DNA from: Hygrophila difformis
Taxonomy: Eukaryota; Streptophyta; Magnoliopsida; Lamiales; Acanthaceae
Assembly (NCBI GenBank): GCA_030278955.1
Contig: JAOANR010000001.1
Location: 26,169,120-26,233,119 of the forward strand
Direction: 5' to 3'
Length of the DNA stretch: 64,000 bases
Under the pieces are notes generated by a model. The model saw only the letters and a program-made list of their open reading frames with translations. It ran no database searches and was not told where the DNA came from. Below, one piece after another: positions 12,124 through 24,830 of this stretch. Within the stretch, counting starts at the first letter, position 1. Every line of letters starts with the position of its first letter. Made by a program: the position numbers and the translations under genes.

Positions 12124-15100
12124 TCAGTAAGGAATCACATATGGTAGAGCACACACATCAACTGATTCAAGATGTACAGCTTCTGCCCATACAACTGGAT
12201 CCCCCTTGGCACTAACGGATCCCATCTTAGATCCCGTGGAAGTGCTTTTCTTACTGAATAACCAGTCCTGATCATCAACCACAGGCCAGTCAACCATCTT
12301 GGGCACAGTTAATACCTCAGCTAGATACTTGTAATCGGGATGGGGAGGTAGTCTTGATGCTTCAGCAATTTGATCATCAATCTCTGGAACATTTGTCACC
12401 TTGCTTGAAAATTTTGAATCAACAGGAGGCAACTTGAGAGCTTTTGCAATGTGATCAGTTGCAGTTGAAGATTTAGGTATGGACGGAGATGATATATGGG
12501 ATTCAACCATACAATTTGCAAGTTGGTCCCTCAGAGATACTCGTATGCTGTTATGGGTAGCATGCTTATCATTGGGGTTTTCACTTGGAGTTGGGAGACC
12601 TGCATGTTTCCTGCCATTTTCTGTCAACCGATGAAGAGCAGGCTTTCGAATTTTATTAGCCCTGATTTCAATCTCTGTAAGGAAGTAACACCAATCAGAA
12701 CTATCAGAAGTGCTTACAACAAACTGATATGAGCTAATTCTTTTGACTTCGATGGAGAATACATAACATATCAAAAATTCATTATATTTCAAATGAAAGT
12801 AGTCACATTTATACATTACGGTATGCTTAAGTTGCGAGCAAAAGTACTCACCATGAAGAAAACCATTTGCATCCATATTTTTTCTTTTTCTGATGTTTGC
12901 TTCAGTTACACTATTGTTGGTCTCACACGGCATAATGGGGCCATGGGATGCACTACTAATAGCAACATCAAGATTATTCATCACATCTTTCAACTTGCTA
13001 TGCTCGCTCTTCTTATTTTCATTTTTCAACTTTGCCTCCAGCAGCTTTTTTTTCTCCTTGAGATGACTTTCTTTATCGTTCTGCTTGTTCCCCTGATTGA
13101 AGTCACATATTTCCCTGTATTTTTCCTTAACTTCCAACTTCCTGCCATTTTGTCCGTCCAGTGGTCTGGATATCTTTTCAAATTTACTTTGGGACATTAC
13201 CATAGTGTTTGGAATCAATGTGTCTCCACTATAGTCATTCCTGAGTCCTTGAGGATCCATTTTTCTGTCAGTCTTCTTGTTTCTGTTATCATTCTTTTCC
13301 TCTGCCTGCACAACTAAAGAATCCCTGACAACCGCCCTAACTGAAATCTCTTGATCCTTTGTATTCACAAGACCAACTCTCTCGGGCAGCTGGCTTCCCC
13401 TACCTTTTTTCTCTTCTCCGATCCTCCGATCCAGTTCCTGCACAAACTTTGAATCCTCAATTCCCTGGGACGAAAAGTGGCTCAGTGAAGGCTTTCCACC
13501 ATTTTGATTTGGAAAATGAGTGAAGTAGCTGGCTTTGCCATCTCCCTTGGTATGAAGCTTGCCTCCACTTTGTTCCTCAGATTTTCCAGCAACAGTTGAC
13601 TCCTCAGAAATGCTGCTTTTATCCTTGTCTTTTCCATGATCCTCCTTATCCTTCTTGCCCCTGTGCTTATCCTTCTTGTTCCTACGTTTTTCTTTTCGAT
13701 CCTTTTTCTTATGTTTCTCATCACCCCCATCTTTCTCCTTTTTATCTTTCTTCTGTTCCTTATCCTTCTTTTCCTTCTTGTGCTTTTTCTCTTTGTGTTT
13801 TGGCTGAAAACACGGGAGGTAGAAACCACAGTCCAGCCTAAGTCATAATCACAAGGTAATAACACATGCAATATAAAGTCTATTAAAATAGGTATTGTGC
13901 ATAGGAAAATTTGTTAATCCTATAACAATTTTATGGCTGCAGCCTGCATGCAAGATGATTCCCCACGAAGTATCAGCTACTTACCAACAAGATCCAAAAT
14001 CAAATCTCTAAATATAGACAAAAAGAAATAATCAGGCATCAAAAAGCAAAGAGGAACGAACACTAATAAAGAAAACAAGGCAGTTGCGCAAAAAGCAAGA
14101 TTCCATACATATTCCACACGACCAATTGTATCTCACAAAAACAATATACTTCGCCACTGCTGTTGGTATAAAAATCAGCATAACTTCGCCACTGCTGTTG
14201 GTATAAAAATCATACCAAGTTAAACAGAATATATGGACTAATAGAGTCAACAATCTTCCAACAAATATATCACACCAATCAGCATAACTTCGCCACTGCT
14301 GTTGGTATAAAAATCATACCAAGTTAAACAGAATATATGGACTAATAGAGTCAGCAATCTTCCAACAAATATATCACGTACTTGTATAGTTGTGTAAGCA
14401 CCAAATATCTTCCATCGGTTCATAATAAGAGAATGGATGCCAGAATTTTCATACTAATCAGGCAGACAAATATTCTATTTATAAAAATATAAACAATATA
14501 CTGGTTGGAACATAATTCCTTATTCAAAATCTTGAAAACTCCATGCAGTCAACTTCAATGAAAGCAACTAAATAAAACCCTTTCACTCCAAATGATATAT
14601 AAGAGGGAGAAAAAGCAAATATCTTTAAAGAGAACGTCATAATATACTCCCTCCGTTTTTTTAAAAATGACCCATTTCCTCTTTTCACGCAATCCAAGAC
14701 ATTTTTAAGCATTAATAACTCAAATTGTGCACAAGTAAAAATTATAAGAAATATATATATTCTAAAACTACGTAATTAGACGAATTCAACAAGATCTCAC
14801 TTGACTATTATGTAAATTCGATAAAAAGTTGGGTCACCGTTGCATGATGCAGAATGCCAAGTGCCAAAAGTCAAACTGGCTAACTTTTTAAAACAGAGTT
14901 AGTATTGAGAGAGAGAGAGAGAGAGAGAGAGATTCCATATTCCTAATTTTTCGCATAAAAGATTTGGCTAGAGAAACATGCAAGCAAGCATTTCATCTAT
15001 GAATTACTTGCCAAATGGTTTCCTCATAATCATAACGCAACATCAAGAATAAAGCAGCAGAGAGTACCCAAATCTATTAAACATAAAATACTTTCTCCCC

Positions 15101-15584
15101 GAACTACTTCCATGCATTGCATTTTCTTTAGCATTTACAACTGCATGTATGGGTGAATGCCCAAATGCTATAGAAGAAAACAGATAAAATAAAAAGACAG
15201 ACAAAAGCAACAACCTCATAAGGAATCGTTTAATATAATAATAAGTAAATTGAGAAACAAATTTCTTTCCCCAGCTCATTAACTAATGCAGTAATCATTT
15301 ATTTCATTTGCGCAACTGCTTTGGATTAAGCCGCATGATGGAGAAATTTACAAGAAAATCAACCACTAAGCTTTATATACAAGAAAATGCTGCATAAATT
15401 ACAGACCCAAAGATGAAGAAGTATTCATACACTTCAAGAAGATTTTCTGCAGAATTTTAGCCTCCAAGCATTTTGTAAGGTCAAATTTGGTGTGACTTTC
15501 TGTTGACAATTCTTTCTTGGTTTTCAGCCAGTGGATGGACGGAAATGGTCCAATAGGGGGATTAAACATTTAAAAGAGAGAGAG

Positions 15585-15623
<39 letters not shown>

Positions 15624-17067
15624 ACTGAGGCAGAATAAATGCAATGGCATTGTAAGGATTAGATAATTTGCAGGATTGAATTCGCAGAAATGATTTGGTT
15701 GAAGAATGTGACATGACTTGGAATATAAGGGATTTGAATCATAAACATTAGTTCAAGCAAAACAATTTGAAATCCTTCCCAAGCATAAATAATTTAGAAT
15801 TGTGAGTTTTAGATCCCTCAAACAAATTCACTTTAAATAAATGAAATTAAAATCCTATGAAACTCCACTTGTTGCATAAAGTAAGAACCAAGAGACGCTT
15901 GACGACCAAGGATGAGAGAGTAGAGAGTAGAGATATCTTTCTTTTATCTCATATCATATGAATCATTCAAACTTCTTTATCTATAGCAGACCTCTCGATT
16001 GCAGCAGCTCAGAGCCATTGACTCAAGAAATTACATCACTAGTTTATGGACCAATTTATTTGTTCCACTAATATTCAATTGTGTCATCAGAACCATTAGT
16101 GCTCATAAAACCCCTGTCATCATTGCACTGAGACATGATGACATATTCAGACTAAAGGTTAATGATAAGAGATTACTTGTAACACTGTTAATCAATACAC
16201 AAAGAAGCATAGAAAGTCTAAACATTTCTATGGTTAGAAACAAACCACAAGGGATGCTGTAAGATATGAGGGCATTAGTATATCTAGAGTAAGTAAATAA
16301 AAACTACAGAAAGATAAATAGAGGCCCCATCAATCATTCAAAAGTGTGGCATAGTAATTTTCTAAGGTGAAATAGTAGTATTGATTAGCCACTTGCAAAG
16401 TACACACAAAAACAGTTTTGCCACACCTTGTGAAGCAAAGAAACATAATAATGGGAGGGGAACCTAGTTAGTATTAATTATAACTAGCACAGCAAGTTAG
16501 CAACAACCTGATGGGGTGAAATTAAAAGAAAAAGTTAACTAGAAAAGTTAAAGCCAATAACAACTATTTGAACTTAGTTTGTTAAAATTAAATGATGCAC
16601 AAGCACACTCAGGAGAAACTAGCAAAGCACATTCATGAACATAGATTCTCACAAAATAAAGAATAATAAATAAATAGATTAACACAGGACAACTGATTGG
16701 TCCAGCCAAAAATTTAAAAACTCAAGACAAGATAGTCCATTTAAATTTACAATACCATCAATGTGATAGATTTGAAGCAAGGTATCATCATGATTCACAT
16801 GCAAATAATATAACATCAATCTGAGCTGATTCATAATATGCTTAAAAAACTACCTAAGAAGACAATAGTAGATAAATTCAATAAAAGCTTAACTAAGCAA
16901 ACCAGAACCTATGGAACTCATTCTTTTCACTATAGATCAGCACAATTAAAGGAGACAATCTAGATCAACACAGAAAGAAATAAACGAACCTCTTTCAATA
17001 AGTCCAAATCTTCTGGGTCGTGCTTTCGCTCATATCCTGGTGGCGGAAATGGAAAGCAGCGAGACAT
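12124..17067 (-). CDS. Lysine-rich nuclear-type protein ('myb-like protein X'-labelled plant family)
   Basis: Three coding exons: 17067-16990, 13803-12852 and 12674-12124, giving 526 aa (1581 nt with stop). Exon 1 encodes MSRCFPFPPPGYERKHDPED, then a GT donor. Exon 2 opens with a long Lys/Glu/Asp-rich stretch (PKHKEKKHKKEKKDKE and onward). The C-terminus ends WAEAVHLESVDVCALPYVIPY in part; the VCALPYVIPY end and MSRCFPFPPPGY start are, as I recall, conserved in a plant family often given the uninformative label 'myb-like protein X'. No catalytic domain is seen; composition suggests a nuclear protein, which is inference. Intron 1 is about 3.2 kb and holds a MITE, GA repeats and a local duplication. 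Intron 2 (12675-12851) is 177 nt, a multiple of three and free of in-frame stops. Confidence 0.75.
14149..14385. repeat. Intronic direct repeats (about 32 and 106-bp offsets)
   Basis: 'cttcgccactgctgttggta' occurs three times between 14149 and 14310. The last two copies belong to a longer unit that also includes 'gttaaacagaatatatggac' and 'caatcttccaacaaatatat'. The repeat lies in the first coding intron of the MSRCFPFPPPGY gene. Confidence 0.85.
14647..14902. mobile_element. Degenerate MITE in intron 1
   Basis: The left end is CTCCCTCCGTTTTTT after TA. Internal motifs such as 'attagacgaattcaacaaga' and 'cttgactatt' match other copies here. The right end has decayed ('aaaacagagttagta'). Confidence 0.7.
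14906..14933. repeat. (GA)n microsatellite
   Basis: About 13 uninterrupted GA units immediately after the degenerate end of the preceding MITE, inside the same intron. Confidence 0.9.
15575..15621. repeat. (GA)n microsatellite with one GC interruption
   Basis: More than 20 GA units in the first coding intron of the minus-strand gene; read on the gene's strand this is a CT-rich tract. Confidence 0.9.
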
Positions 17068-18264
17068 TACGCATTATACATGTGAAAGTGAAAAAGGCTA
17101 TAATTAAGAAAACAGTATTCCTGGTTTACTTTCCCAGGATAAGAGTAGCAGAGCAGTAATTATATTTCCATCCATGCCATGACCCCACATTGATTTCCGG
17201 AGCAAGCTGTTCTTTCCTTTGGTTAGGATACCCAAACGCACCACGTTCCACTCCAAATATATAATAGCGTCCGCCTTGATAAGAAGTATTAAAGATAACA
17301 ATATCCAAGCTCAATTGCACTTGCAGACCCCACACTAATAGATCACACTACAGTTCCCAACAAATGTCTGAATCAGACCCTGATATGTATAGCTCTTGCA
17401 AAGGTTAAAAAGGAAAAAACTTTGGCAAAAACAGCTAATCCAGCAGCAGGATGATCTTATGGCAGGTCTACTGAGAAAGTAGAATTAAATGATCATCACA
17501 TTCCTATCCCCCACCTTAATCTCCAAAATTAACCCGAGATCATTCCCTCAGTACAAGAAATAAAGAGCTGAAACCCACCAACCATTCCATAGGACATTCG
17601 ATTAGTTCTGGTTTTTATTGTGTCTCATTTATGTGCGCTTTTGTGAGCAATCCTCTTCCATACCCTCCAAAAACCAACTTCCAGCTTAATTGACAGTGCT
17701 TACACTCCAATACACCTCTTGAGCTCGTTATGATCAAACCAGCACACGTCAATATTCCAATCTACAGAGTGGAATTCTATTGGGCAAGCACCTGAAGAAC
17801 TAGGAAGTTTCCAATTGAACAAACCAGCTCCAAATTGTTCTGAGTAAAACCCAACTAGCAACAAGTGCAACACACTGCCTTTGTCAATCTGATACTCCTA
17901 TTGGAAAACCCTCGATGGAATTCCGCGTGGGCAAGTAGTCAATCTCACAAGACCCAAACCCTAAACTGCAAAACGGTACACAAGAAATCCGGATTCAATT
18001 CATCAAAGTGAAATTCTTAGTTCTTTTTTTAACCCCAAAGAATAAAAATTAGGTTTAAAATGTAGCAACTTTCTGCCAATAGGGCGAAGCGAGGAAGCAT
18101 AAATTACTTTGGGATCGAGAAATTATTCCGGAACTTCAAAGGTACCACAAAAGGAAACCTTTCAAAAATCCCAAAATCAATATCTGAAAAAAGAAGAAAG
18201 ATTAGAAAAGCTGAGTTCCGTGAAGTTGAAAGGAAATTGAGCTTCAGTCCACATCGCTTTTACC

Positions 18265-18620
18265 TTGCTCGCAACAAAATGAAGGAGCATGTGAGGAAAG
18301 GGACAGGATCCCAGTTCCCAGCCGGTTTTTGTTAAGAGTTAATTGTTGAGAACAAGAGTAGAAAAACAACGAAGCCTACCCAGCAACGAAATCCTTGTTT
18401 CCCAGGATAATAAACGGGTTTCACAGATTCATTCATATACTCGCAGGTTTTCGCTGGCGGGGTGGCTAATAATGGGGGGAGACGCCAGACGGAGACGGAG
18501 AGAAGGAGGAGAAGCCAAGACTCAAGACTAATAAAAAGAGATCACATGACACAGCACACGGCTTTTATTTTGGTAATGGGGAATACCCAATTCCGCCACG
18601 CAAACGGCAAACCCATTCTC
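18265..18620 (-). promoter_or_regulatory. Putative 5' UTR exon and core promoter of the MSRCFPFPPPGY gene
   Basis: On the minus strand a CT-rich leader-like stretch ('cttctcctccttctctccgt') precedes a consensus donor 'gcgagcaag|gtaaaagc' near 18263-18270. This would splice a non-coding first exon to an exon upstream of the ATG at 17067. An AT-rich 'aaaataaaagcc' near 18565-18577 could serve as a TATA-like box. The Mutator-like element starting at 18627 lies right behind it. This is inferred from sequence signals only. Confidence 0.4.
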
Positions 18621-19011
18621 TCCCAAGACCCGCGCTATTCATACACCATATTTTACTAACATCACCCCACCCTTTTTTTATGATACCTAAAATACCCTCA
18701 ACTAAAAAAAAAAACAAAAAAAAAAAAAACAGAAAAGCTATACTCTCTAAAATGCTACATACACCCCATTTATCCATACCCCAAAATCAAACCCTTCACC
18801 ACTCTCAGAAACCCTAATTTTCGAAACAATCCACCCAAAATATTTCTAACATTTACCAATCTTCTACAACCTACATATCCTTGCAAAAAAATAGCAATAA
18901 TCAGAGGAATAGTGGTGTAGAATAGTTGCCCAACAAATGGAGGAACATTGGCTACCGTGGGATGAAGAGATAATAGTTTAAAGTTTCTGAAAATTCAAAT
19001 TTTTCGCACAG

Positions 19012-19168
19012 ACGTTCGGCACTGGTCCGCCGAACGTGTAACACGCCGTGCGGCAGACCGAGCCGTACGCCAAGAAGACTGTTCGGCCAAGGCGGCCGCA
19101 CGCCTCATTCGACGCACGGCCAAGGCTGCCGCGCAGGCCTCACACCGTTCGGCCACGATGGCCGAACG
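19012..19168. repeat. GC-rich hairpin cluster A inside the Mutator-like element
   Basis: Perfect inverted arms ACGTTCGGC/GCCGAACGT (19012-19020 with 19029-19037) and CGTTCGGCC/GGCCGAACG (19146-19154 with 19160-19168) flank more degenerate CGTGCGGC/GCCGTACG-like arms. Confidence 0.8.
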
Positions 19169-19913
19169 TGTCTGTCTTTACTTTTTTATATAATTTTTTT
19201 CTTTTTGTTCTCATTTCTATCTCAATACTTTTTAATTAAAAATCCACCTTCTTTTGAGAGGAAATAGAGTGCTACACAAGACATTGAGAATCCAATTGAA
19301 AATGAGTTGAGCACGGATGTCATTGGCACCGACTACACACACGTATTCATGAATCATGAACACTACCCTTTGACGGCTATTATCCACCGGGCAGTTCTAG
19401 ACTGAGCAGGAGCGAGTCCATAGACTTGGATACAGAACCAATGAATTTGGATAAAGTTCGTTGAACAATGTGATTATGTATGACTATTTCCATACGTTCC
19501 CAAGTAACTGAATTACATAACATCTAAATAATAAATTAAATCAACATCATGTGTATCCCTCAAATAATTTAGTATACATAAACAAAGTATAGTCAATCAT
19601 CCCGTCCTGCGCCTGCAGGCTGGAGGTGGAGTAGGATCTACAACGGGCGATCGTGCCACTGCAGGCTCCTCGTCTCTGTAATCCCATACCAGCTCATCAA
19701 GCAGCGGCTCCTGAAGATGATGCTTTACTCTTGCAACATCTCCATCATCCTCCTGCTCCAACTAACGCTCTCGGACCCATTCGGCCCGGGCCGATGCTGT
19801 AGGCCGCTGACGATGATAAACCATCAAATCTGAAACTCAAGCGAAGTTTTAAAGTATAAACACCACACATAATAAATGAGAACAAAAAATAAAAAAGAAA
19901 ATTACACAACAGA

Positions 19914-20040
19914 CCTGTTCGGCCATATCGGCCGAACAGGCATAAGACCGTGCGGCCATACCGGCCGCACGGCTAACCAGGTGCACGGCTCTCGGTGTCG
20001 TGCACCATTCACGCTGTTCGGCAAACCAGTGCCGAACAGC
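19914..20040. repeat. GC-rich hairpin cluster B: four consecutive perfect inverted repeats
   Basis: Arms are CCTGTTCGGCC (19914-19924/19930-19940), CCGTGCGGCC (19948-19957/19963-19972), GGTGCACG (19980-19987/19999-20006) and GCTGTTCGGCA (20013-20023/20030-20040), each perfect, with loops of 5 to 11 nt. Related arm sequences occur in cluster A. Confidence 0.9.
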
Positions 20041-20705
20041 ATCCCGTCCCCATCTTTCCTAATTTCGAAATATGAGCTTAAACTCCCACCTAAATGCAAT
20101 TTTTAACACCCAAGAACAACATTATACAATTCCTAAACTAAAATGTAACTTTGAAACATCTAAAATTAAAATCCAATACAAATGGGTGAATTAAATATAA
20201 ATCCTAAAAGTATGTAAATTGGTAACTCAAAAATACCTTTTAATCTATCCGAAGAAGTATTTGCTTATTGCAAAAGTGTCTACCGATCTATTGGAAGGCA
20301 CGGCCGAACTTTTCTTCCTTCTTCTCCACTGATCTGTCCACCGTTCTCTCCACAATCTTGTTGCTCGTTGGTTTGGGGTGTTGGGAACGTTTAGGGTAGT
20401 GGGGTGTATGTCCATTGGGTTGTAGTGGGGTGTATGGAGTATTTTAGATTTGTTGTCTTATTTTTTTAAGTTAAGGGTAGATAGGTAAATGGAGATGGTG
20501 TGTATGTAGAATTATGTTAGTTTTAGGTGGGGTAAAATTAGTAGTGGGGTGATGCTAGCAAATCTGGGAGTATGAATAGCCGGGGTCCTCTCCCAATTGC
20601 CAATTGGGGGGACAACTGGCCTATTTGGATCGGGTCGGGTATGACTCGGGAAGTGCTAATTGGGTCAGTCAGATTAAAGAGAGTTCGGATCATTTTAATT
20701 TATTA

Positions 20706-20971
20706 CTACCTCCGTCCTAATAAGTTATTTTATTTGACTTTTTAATACTGTTCACTGTTTAATTTTGACTCAATACTATTGCAAGACATATTTAAAAAAA
20801 AGTAGTCAAGTTGGGTCTTATTAGAATCGTATAATCTTGTAGTTTTAGAATATATATTTGACATTAATTTTTCGTTTTATATATTTTGAGATATTAACCA
20901 TTGAAAACGTGCATTGCATTATGTATAGAAATTAAACAAGACATGTTAAATCATAAATGGAACGGAGGGAG
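20706..20971. mobile_element. CTCCCTCCGT-type MITE (266 bp)
   Basis: Ends CTACCTCCGTCC and GGAACGGAGGGAG, flanked by TA. Internal 'gtcaagttgggtcttattag' is related to the other family copies. Confidence 0.85.
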
Positions 20972-21201
20972 TATCTAGTACTTACTACTACTAGTATTTT
21001 TTTTCGGCTATACTACAAATTTATAACAATGTACAGTTGAAGTGGTTGGTAGATTGATTGATTTATTAATTATTAATTAAAAATTGAAAAGTTTGGAATT
21101 TAAAATGAGATAAAGTAAAAGTTTATTGGGTTAAAAAAATCCAATTTGCCTATTTTTACGACATGTTGATATGCTGTGGCCTATTTTAATATTAAACTCT
21201 A

Positions 21202-21472
21202 CTCCCTCCGTCCCATATTTAACTTTTTCGACACTGTAGATACGGAGTTTAAGAAAGTTGTATTTTATTATTTTCATGTGTACTTTTTGAGGGGTAAATT
21301 TGTCTTTTTTGTCTTGTAGTGCAATTGTTAGTAAAATTAAGGATTGGTTTTTCTGTAAATATATGGACATGTAGGGATATTTTAGTAAAAAAAATTCCCT
21401 TTTTGGGGTAGGAAGATAAATGTGGGACGTCCAAAAACGGAAAGTAAAAAGATAAATATGGGACGGAGGGAG
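21202..21472. mobile_element. CTCCCTCCGT-type MITE, second subfamily (271 bp)
   Basis: Ends CTCCCTCCGTCCCATATTT and AAATATGGGACGGAGGGAG form about 19 bp of perfect inverted repeat flanked by TA. The interior differs from the neighbouring 20.7-kb copy, so it is a separate subfamily. 21475-22200 downstream holds no gene that I can support. Confidence 0.9.
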
Positions 21473-22204
21473 TATATCTTATTGTAGTTGTATTGGTATA
21501 ATTTTTTAGATATACACAGTTTATTGTTTAATGATAATGTACTCCTATAATGGGTTTGTTGCTGAAATATATACATGAATTTATGGTTTTGGTGATATAA
21601 TATGGTCATACTTAAATGACTGTTTAATGCACAGTAATTGTTATTTGTACCATTTTGAAGTGAATTTTGTTATCAAGTAGTAAAATATAGTAGTATCTAC
21701 TTAATGATATGGAGTAGTATATAGTTCCCTTTTATAAGACAATGTAACACGGAATAATAGCAATATGGATAATGCAAAAATAAAACAAAAATGAAATTTT
21801 CTTCTTTACAGCAGCCAGATGAAGATGATATGTTGAAGGCTTACTGAAAATAATGCCTAATAGGCATCACAGTGATCTGACACACTGACATACACCAAAA
21901 GAGAGTGTAGTTCGATTGTCGGTGCAAGGCAATGACAGGAATCAACCATATTCTCAGTTACGCTTAAATCCTAATAGATCTTCAAAGGCAACAAATTAGA
22001 TTTTGAAGACATTGATTGACTCTGCGCACTAATATGCCCGATTACAATAAATCACATTCCCATGCAGTAAACGAAGATGCAATTCACCTAAAGAGATTCT
22101 TCTTCTTATTTTTCTTAAAGAAACTTGGCAAATGAGATCGACATTGTGTATCTGGAAACATGGATGCTTACTAACCCATACGATAACTATTGCCAACCTC
22201 AGGT

Positions 22205-24830
22205 TCACCGCTGCAGCGATTGATAGTTATGCAATGTCCTCAGGTTTCGCTTTTTTATGCCCCTTCTGAACATAGAGTATCCTGAATCCTGTGCTTCAAC
22301 AGAAGTGGCCGAATTTGGTTTCTGCGCAGTGTTTTTCTGCTTCAGGTACATTGCGCCTTGTGCTTGGACTGATTCACCACAGACATCATCCAAGTCTTGA
22401 ATAAGCAATTAATTTATGACATTCATTTAGGCAGGAAAATAGGCAATGCAGGCAATGAGAATTTAGAGCGATCATTTTCATCCTGTTAGTGTTTTGATAA
22501 GATTCAATGTGCTGCTCAAAGCTTAAAGGGCACTGATTTATTTCAATAACCCAAAGCAGCATCAAGTTATTGAATAAAAATCTGGAACTACAGATTTGTG
22601 GATTTCTCATGGTTGGTTCCCATTTACAATCTAGCTTGTGAAACCAATTTCTGGGACAATCTATAGAACTTGGTTTCAGATATCCAAAAATCATGAATGT
22701 ATATACAAATTAAATACGGCAATAATGTCTATGTCTATAGGGTAAATCACAGCTCAAAGTCTACTTACTATGACTTAAAACCATTAGAACTAACATGCAT
22801 TTGGCCACCAAGATCAAATCACAGGAATGGATTCATCATCCAAGTTGCCACTACTTCTTTGACCCAAATAGCACATCAAATCAGTGCAACTAGAGAATTT
22901 TCATTATAGCAAACAAGAACAGATCTAAAATAAAATTCAAAACATTTACCTGATTGTGAAGAAATTGTGAGGACAGTAGAATCCTTTAATCTCTTGATTT
23001 TTTTGACAGCATGCTCATCACTGAATACGTCACCCATATTGCAGTGAGCCACATGATTTCCCCCATAGAAGGTAAGAGCCTTTTCACATGCCTTCAAGAA
23101 CCAAAGACATATCATAACCTACATATGACTACTTTCTGCAATAATTAACATTTGCAAACATTATTATTTACCAGATAGACTATAAGATTATACAAAAACT
23201 ATGGCAAACAAATCCACAGTGAGAGTGTGAGACATCCAACAAGGACATTAAGTAGAAAATCCAACCCTGACCATGGAAAGGAACTTGCAGTATTTTGAGC
23301 ATATCATCGAATAGTGAACTTTTGTATAAAAACTTTCCATTGATTCTATAAATGGCTCTGAAATACAAATTCCAGCAAGAACAATAAAACCTTCCTTCTG
23401 AACTTGGATTGACAAACATGAGAAATAAACATATTGTCTCAGTATTAAACCAATAAGTTTTTGTTGCCAGGGTACGAATTGAGAAGAACATGATAATCTA
23501 AACAATAACTCTGCATACATAAATAGAAACCATGTTATCCAAATCTATATAATGACATTTTTCGAATAGACTACATGACTCAGAGTGATATTAACCTATA
23601 ACATGCAATTCCCAAATCACATCACGTGGATAACACTTGCACAACAGATGATTTTAACAATCATCTTATAAATAATCAATTACTAGATGATTGAGCATGC
23701 GAAGTCCTGATAACCAAGGTGATTAGACTGCTCGACAAGAACTACAGTTTGAGTATATGTAACAAAAGAATGCACCAAGGTCACTTAATTATGCTGGGTA
23801 TCTTAAACTCCTATTTACCTGATTTGCAATGGAATAAAATCCGTTTTCAAATGAATGTTCAATGAAGGTTAGCCACTCTTTACAACTAACTTGTAGCCCA
23901 GGATCAGTAGAAGCCTGCTGTTCTCGCATAACAAGTGCTTCATATCTCAAGGCCAAGCAACTCTGTCAATTATGTACATGCAAAATCTTTAATCACATGA
24001 TCCAAACATCCATTGTGAACAGCAACGTACTTGACATAACACTTTAACCCAAAAAAATTTAGAATCATGTCTGTATTATATAAAAATAAGCATGCTTTTC
24101 TCATCCCAACAAAAGCAGATCCACTTGTATGAAACTATGTACACAAAAGACACAAGCATTAATTCATTACCAAGAATTATGAGAGTAGCTTCGTAGAGTA
24201 AGCTAATATAAAATATTCAGTATACTATCCTACAAAGGAATCTCTCAAAAATCTAGAGTACTATTTGAGAGAAACAATAGCAACAGTAATGTATTTTTCA
24301 CTCAGGTGTAATAAAATTTCAGGTTTCTAGTAGAAGTTATTCAATTGCCTAAGCAATTTTTCCACTAGATAAATATGAATATGAAATACACCGCAACTAA
24401 AAACATTCAAAATGCATTCACGCAAGTGTTTCGGAGAAGAGAAATAATGATTTAGATTTTAGAGCCAATACCTCAACGTCGCCAATTATGGCGAAAGTAC
24501 AAATCAGATATTCAGCATACAAAAGCTTAATCTCAACATTTTCTTGTGCAATTTCTTTAAAAATGGAAAGGCATTCATCTCTCATGAACTGCTTCAAAGT
24601 TGATCGAACTCCTATAAATGAATCGGCATCTTTAGACACTGAAACCGATTTCAGAATTTCGATGGTCACATCATCAAAACTGAAAAGAAAAGAAAGTACA
24701 AGGTCTTGAATTTATTACGAATGATGAAGATGAAGAATTATATGATAAATACAGGAAATCGATACCTTCGACGCTGAACTCGGGAACGAAAGAGGGAAAT
24801 TTGCTGAGCAAGTGAAGATCGGAGCGACAT
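22205..24830 (-). CDS. MPS1/PRD2-like meiotic protein (multipolar spindle 1)
   Basis: Five exons join in phase: 24830-24766, 24679-24472, 23962-23819, 23091-22950 and 22395-22205, giving 249 aa. The start is MSLRSSLAQQISLFRSRVQR, then SFDDVTIEILKSVSVSKDAD, a middle with CLALRYEALVMREQ and ENGFYSIANQ-type text, and a basic end FRRGIKKRNLRTLHNYQSLQ. These blocks resemble plant MPS1, allelic to PRD2, which is needed for meiotic double-strand-break formation and spindle organisation. The match is from memory. The exon-4 acceptor (ttgaag) is not a strong one. As I recall the family is usually longer, so an exon may be missed. A partial copy of this locus lies at 42.9-45.0 kb. Confidence 0.6.

Larger units (their letters stand above)
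18627..20587. mobile_element. Non-autonomous Mutator-like element (1961 bp), 9-bp target duplication
   Basis: The element starts GACCCGCGCTATTCATAC and, inverted, ends GACCCCGGCTATTCATAC. The inverted ends continue with 'catcaccccac', 'ctacatacaccccat'-like and further diverged blocks over roughly 200 bp. Identical 9-bp copies of CTCTCCCAA flank it (18618-18626 and 20588-20596), the duplication length typical of Mutator-like elements. No transposase is seen. Its interior holds two clusters of GC-rich hairpins and short coding-like pieces I cannot assign (about 19260-19440 and 19600-19820). It lies just upstream of the putative promoter of the minus-strand gene. Confidence 0.88.

Noticed and set aside
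12124..13443. One continuous 439-codon minus-strand frame taken as an intronless exon
   Set aside because: Positions 12675-12851 have consensus splice sites and low-similarity text, and codons upstream of 13443 continue the frame to the acceptor at 13803, so the exon structure given is preferred.
13596..13848. Plus-strand hydrophobic frames opposite the lysine-rich exon
   Set aside because: They are antisense images of Lys/Glu-rich codons and have no gene context.
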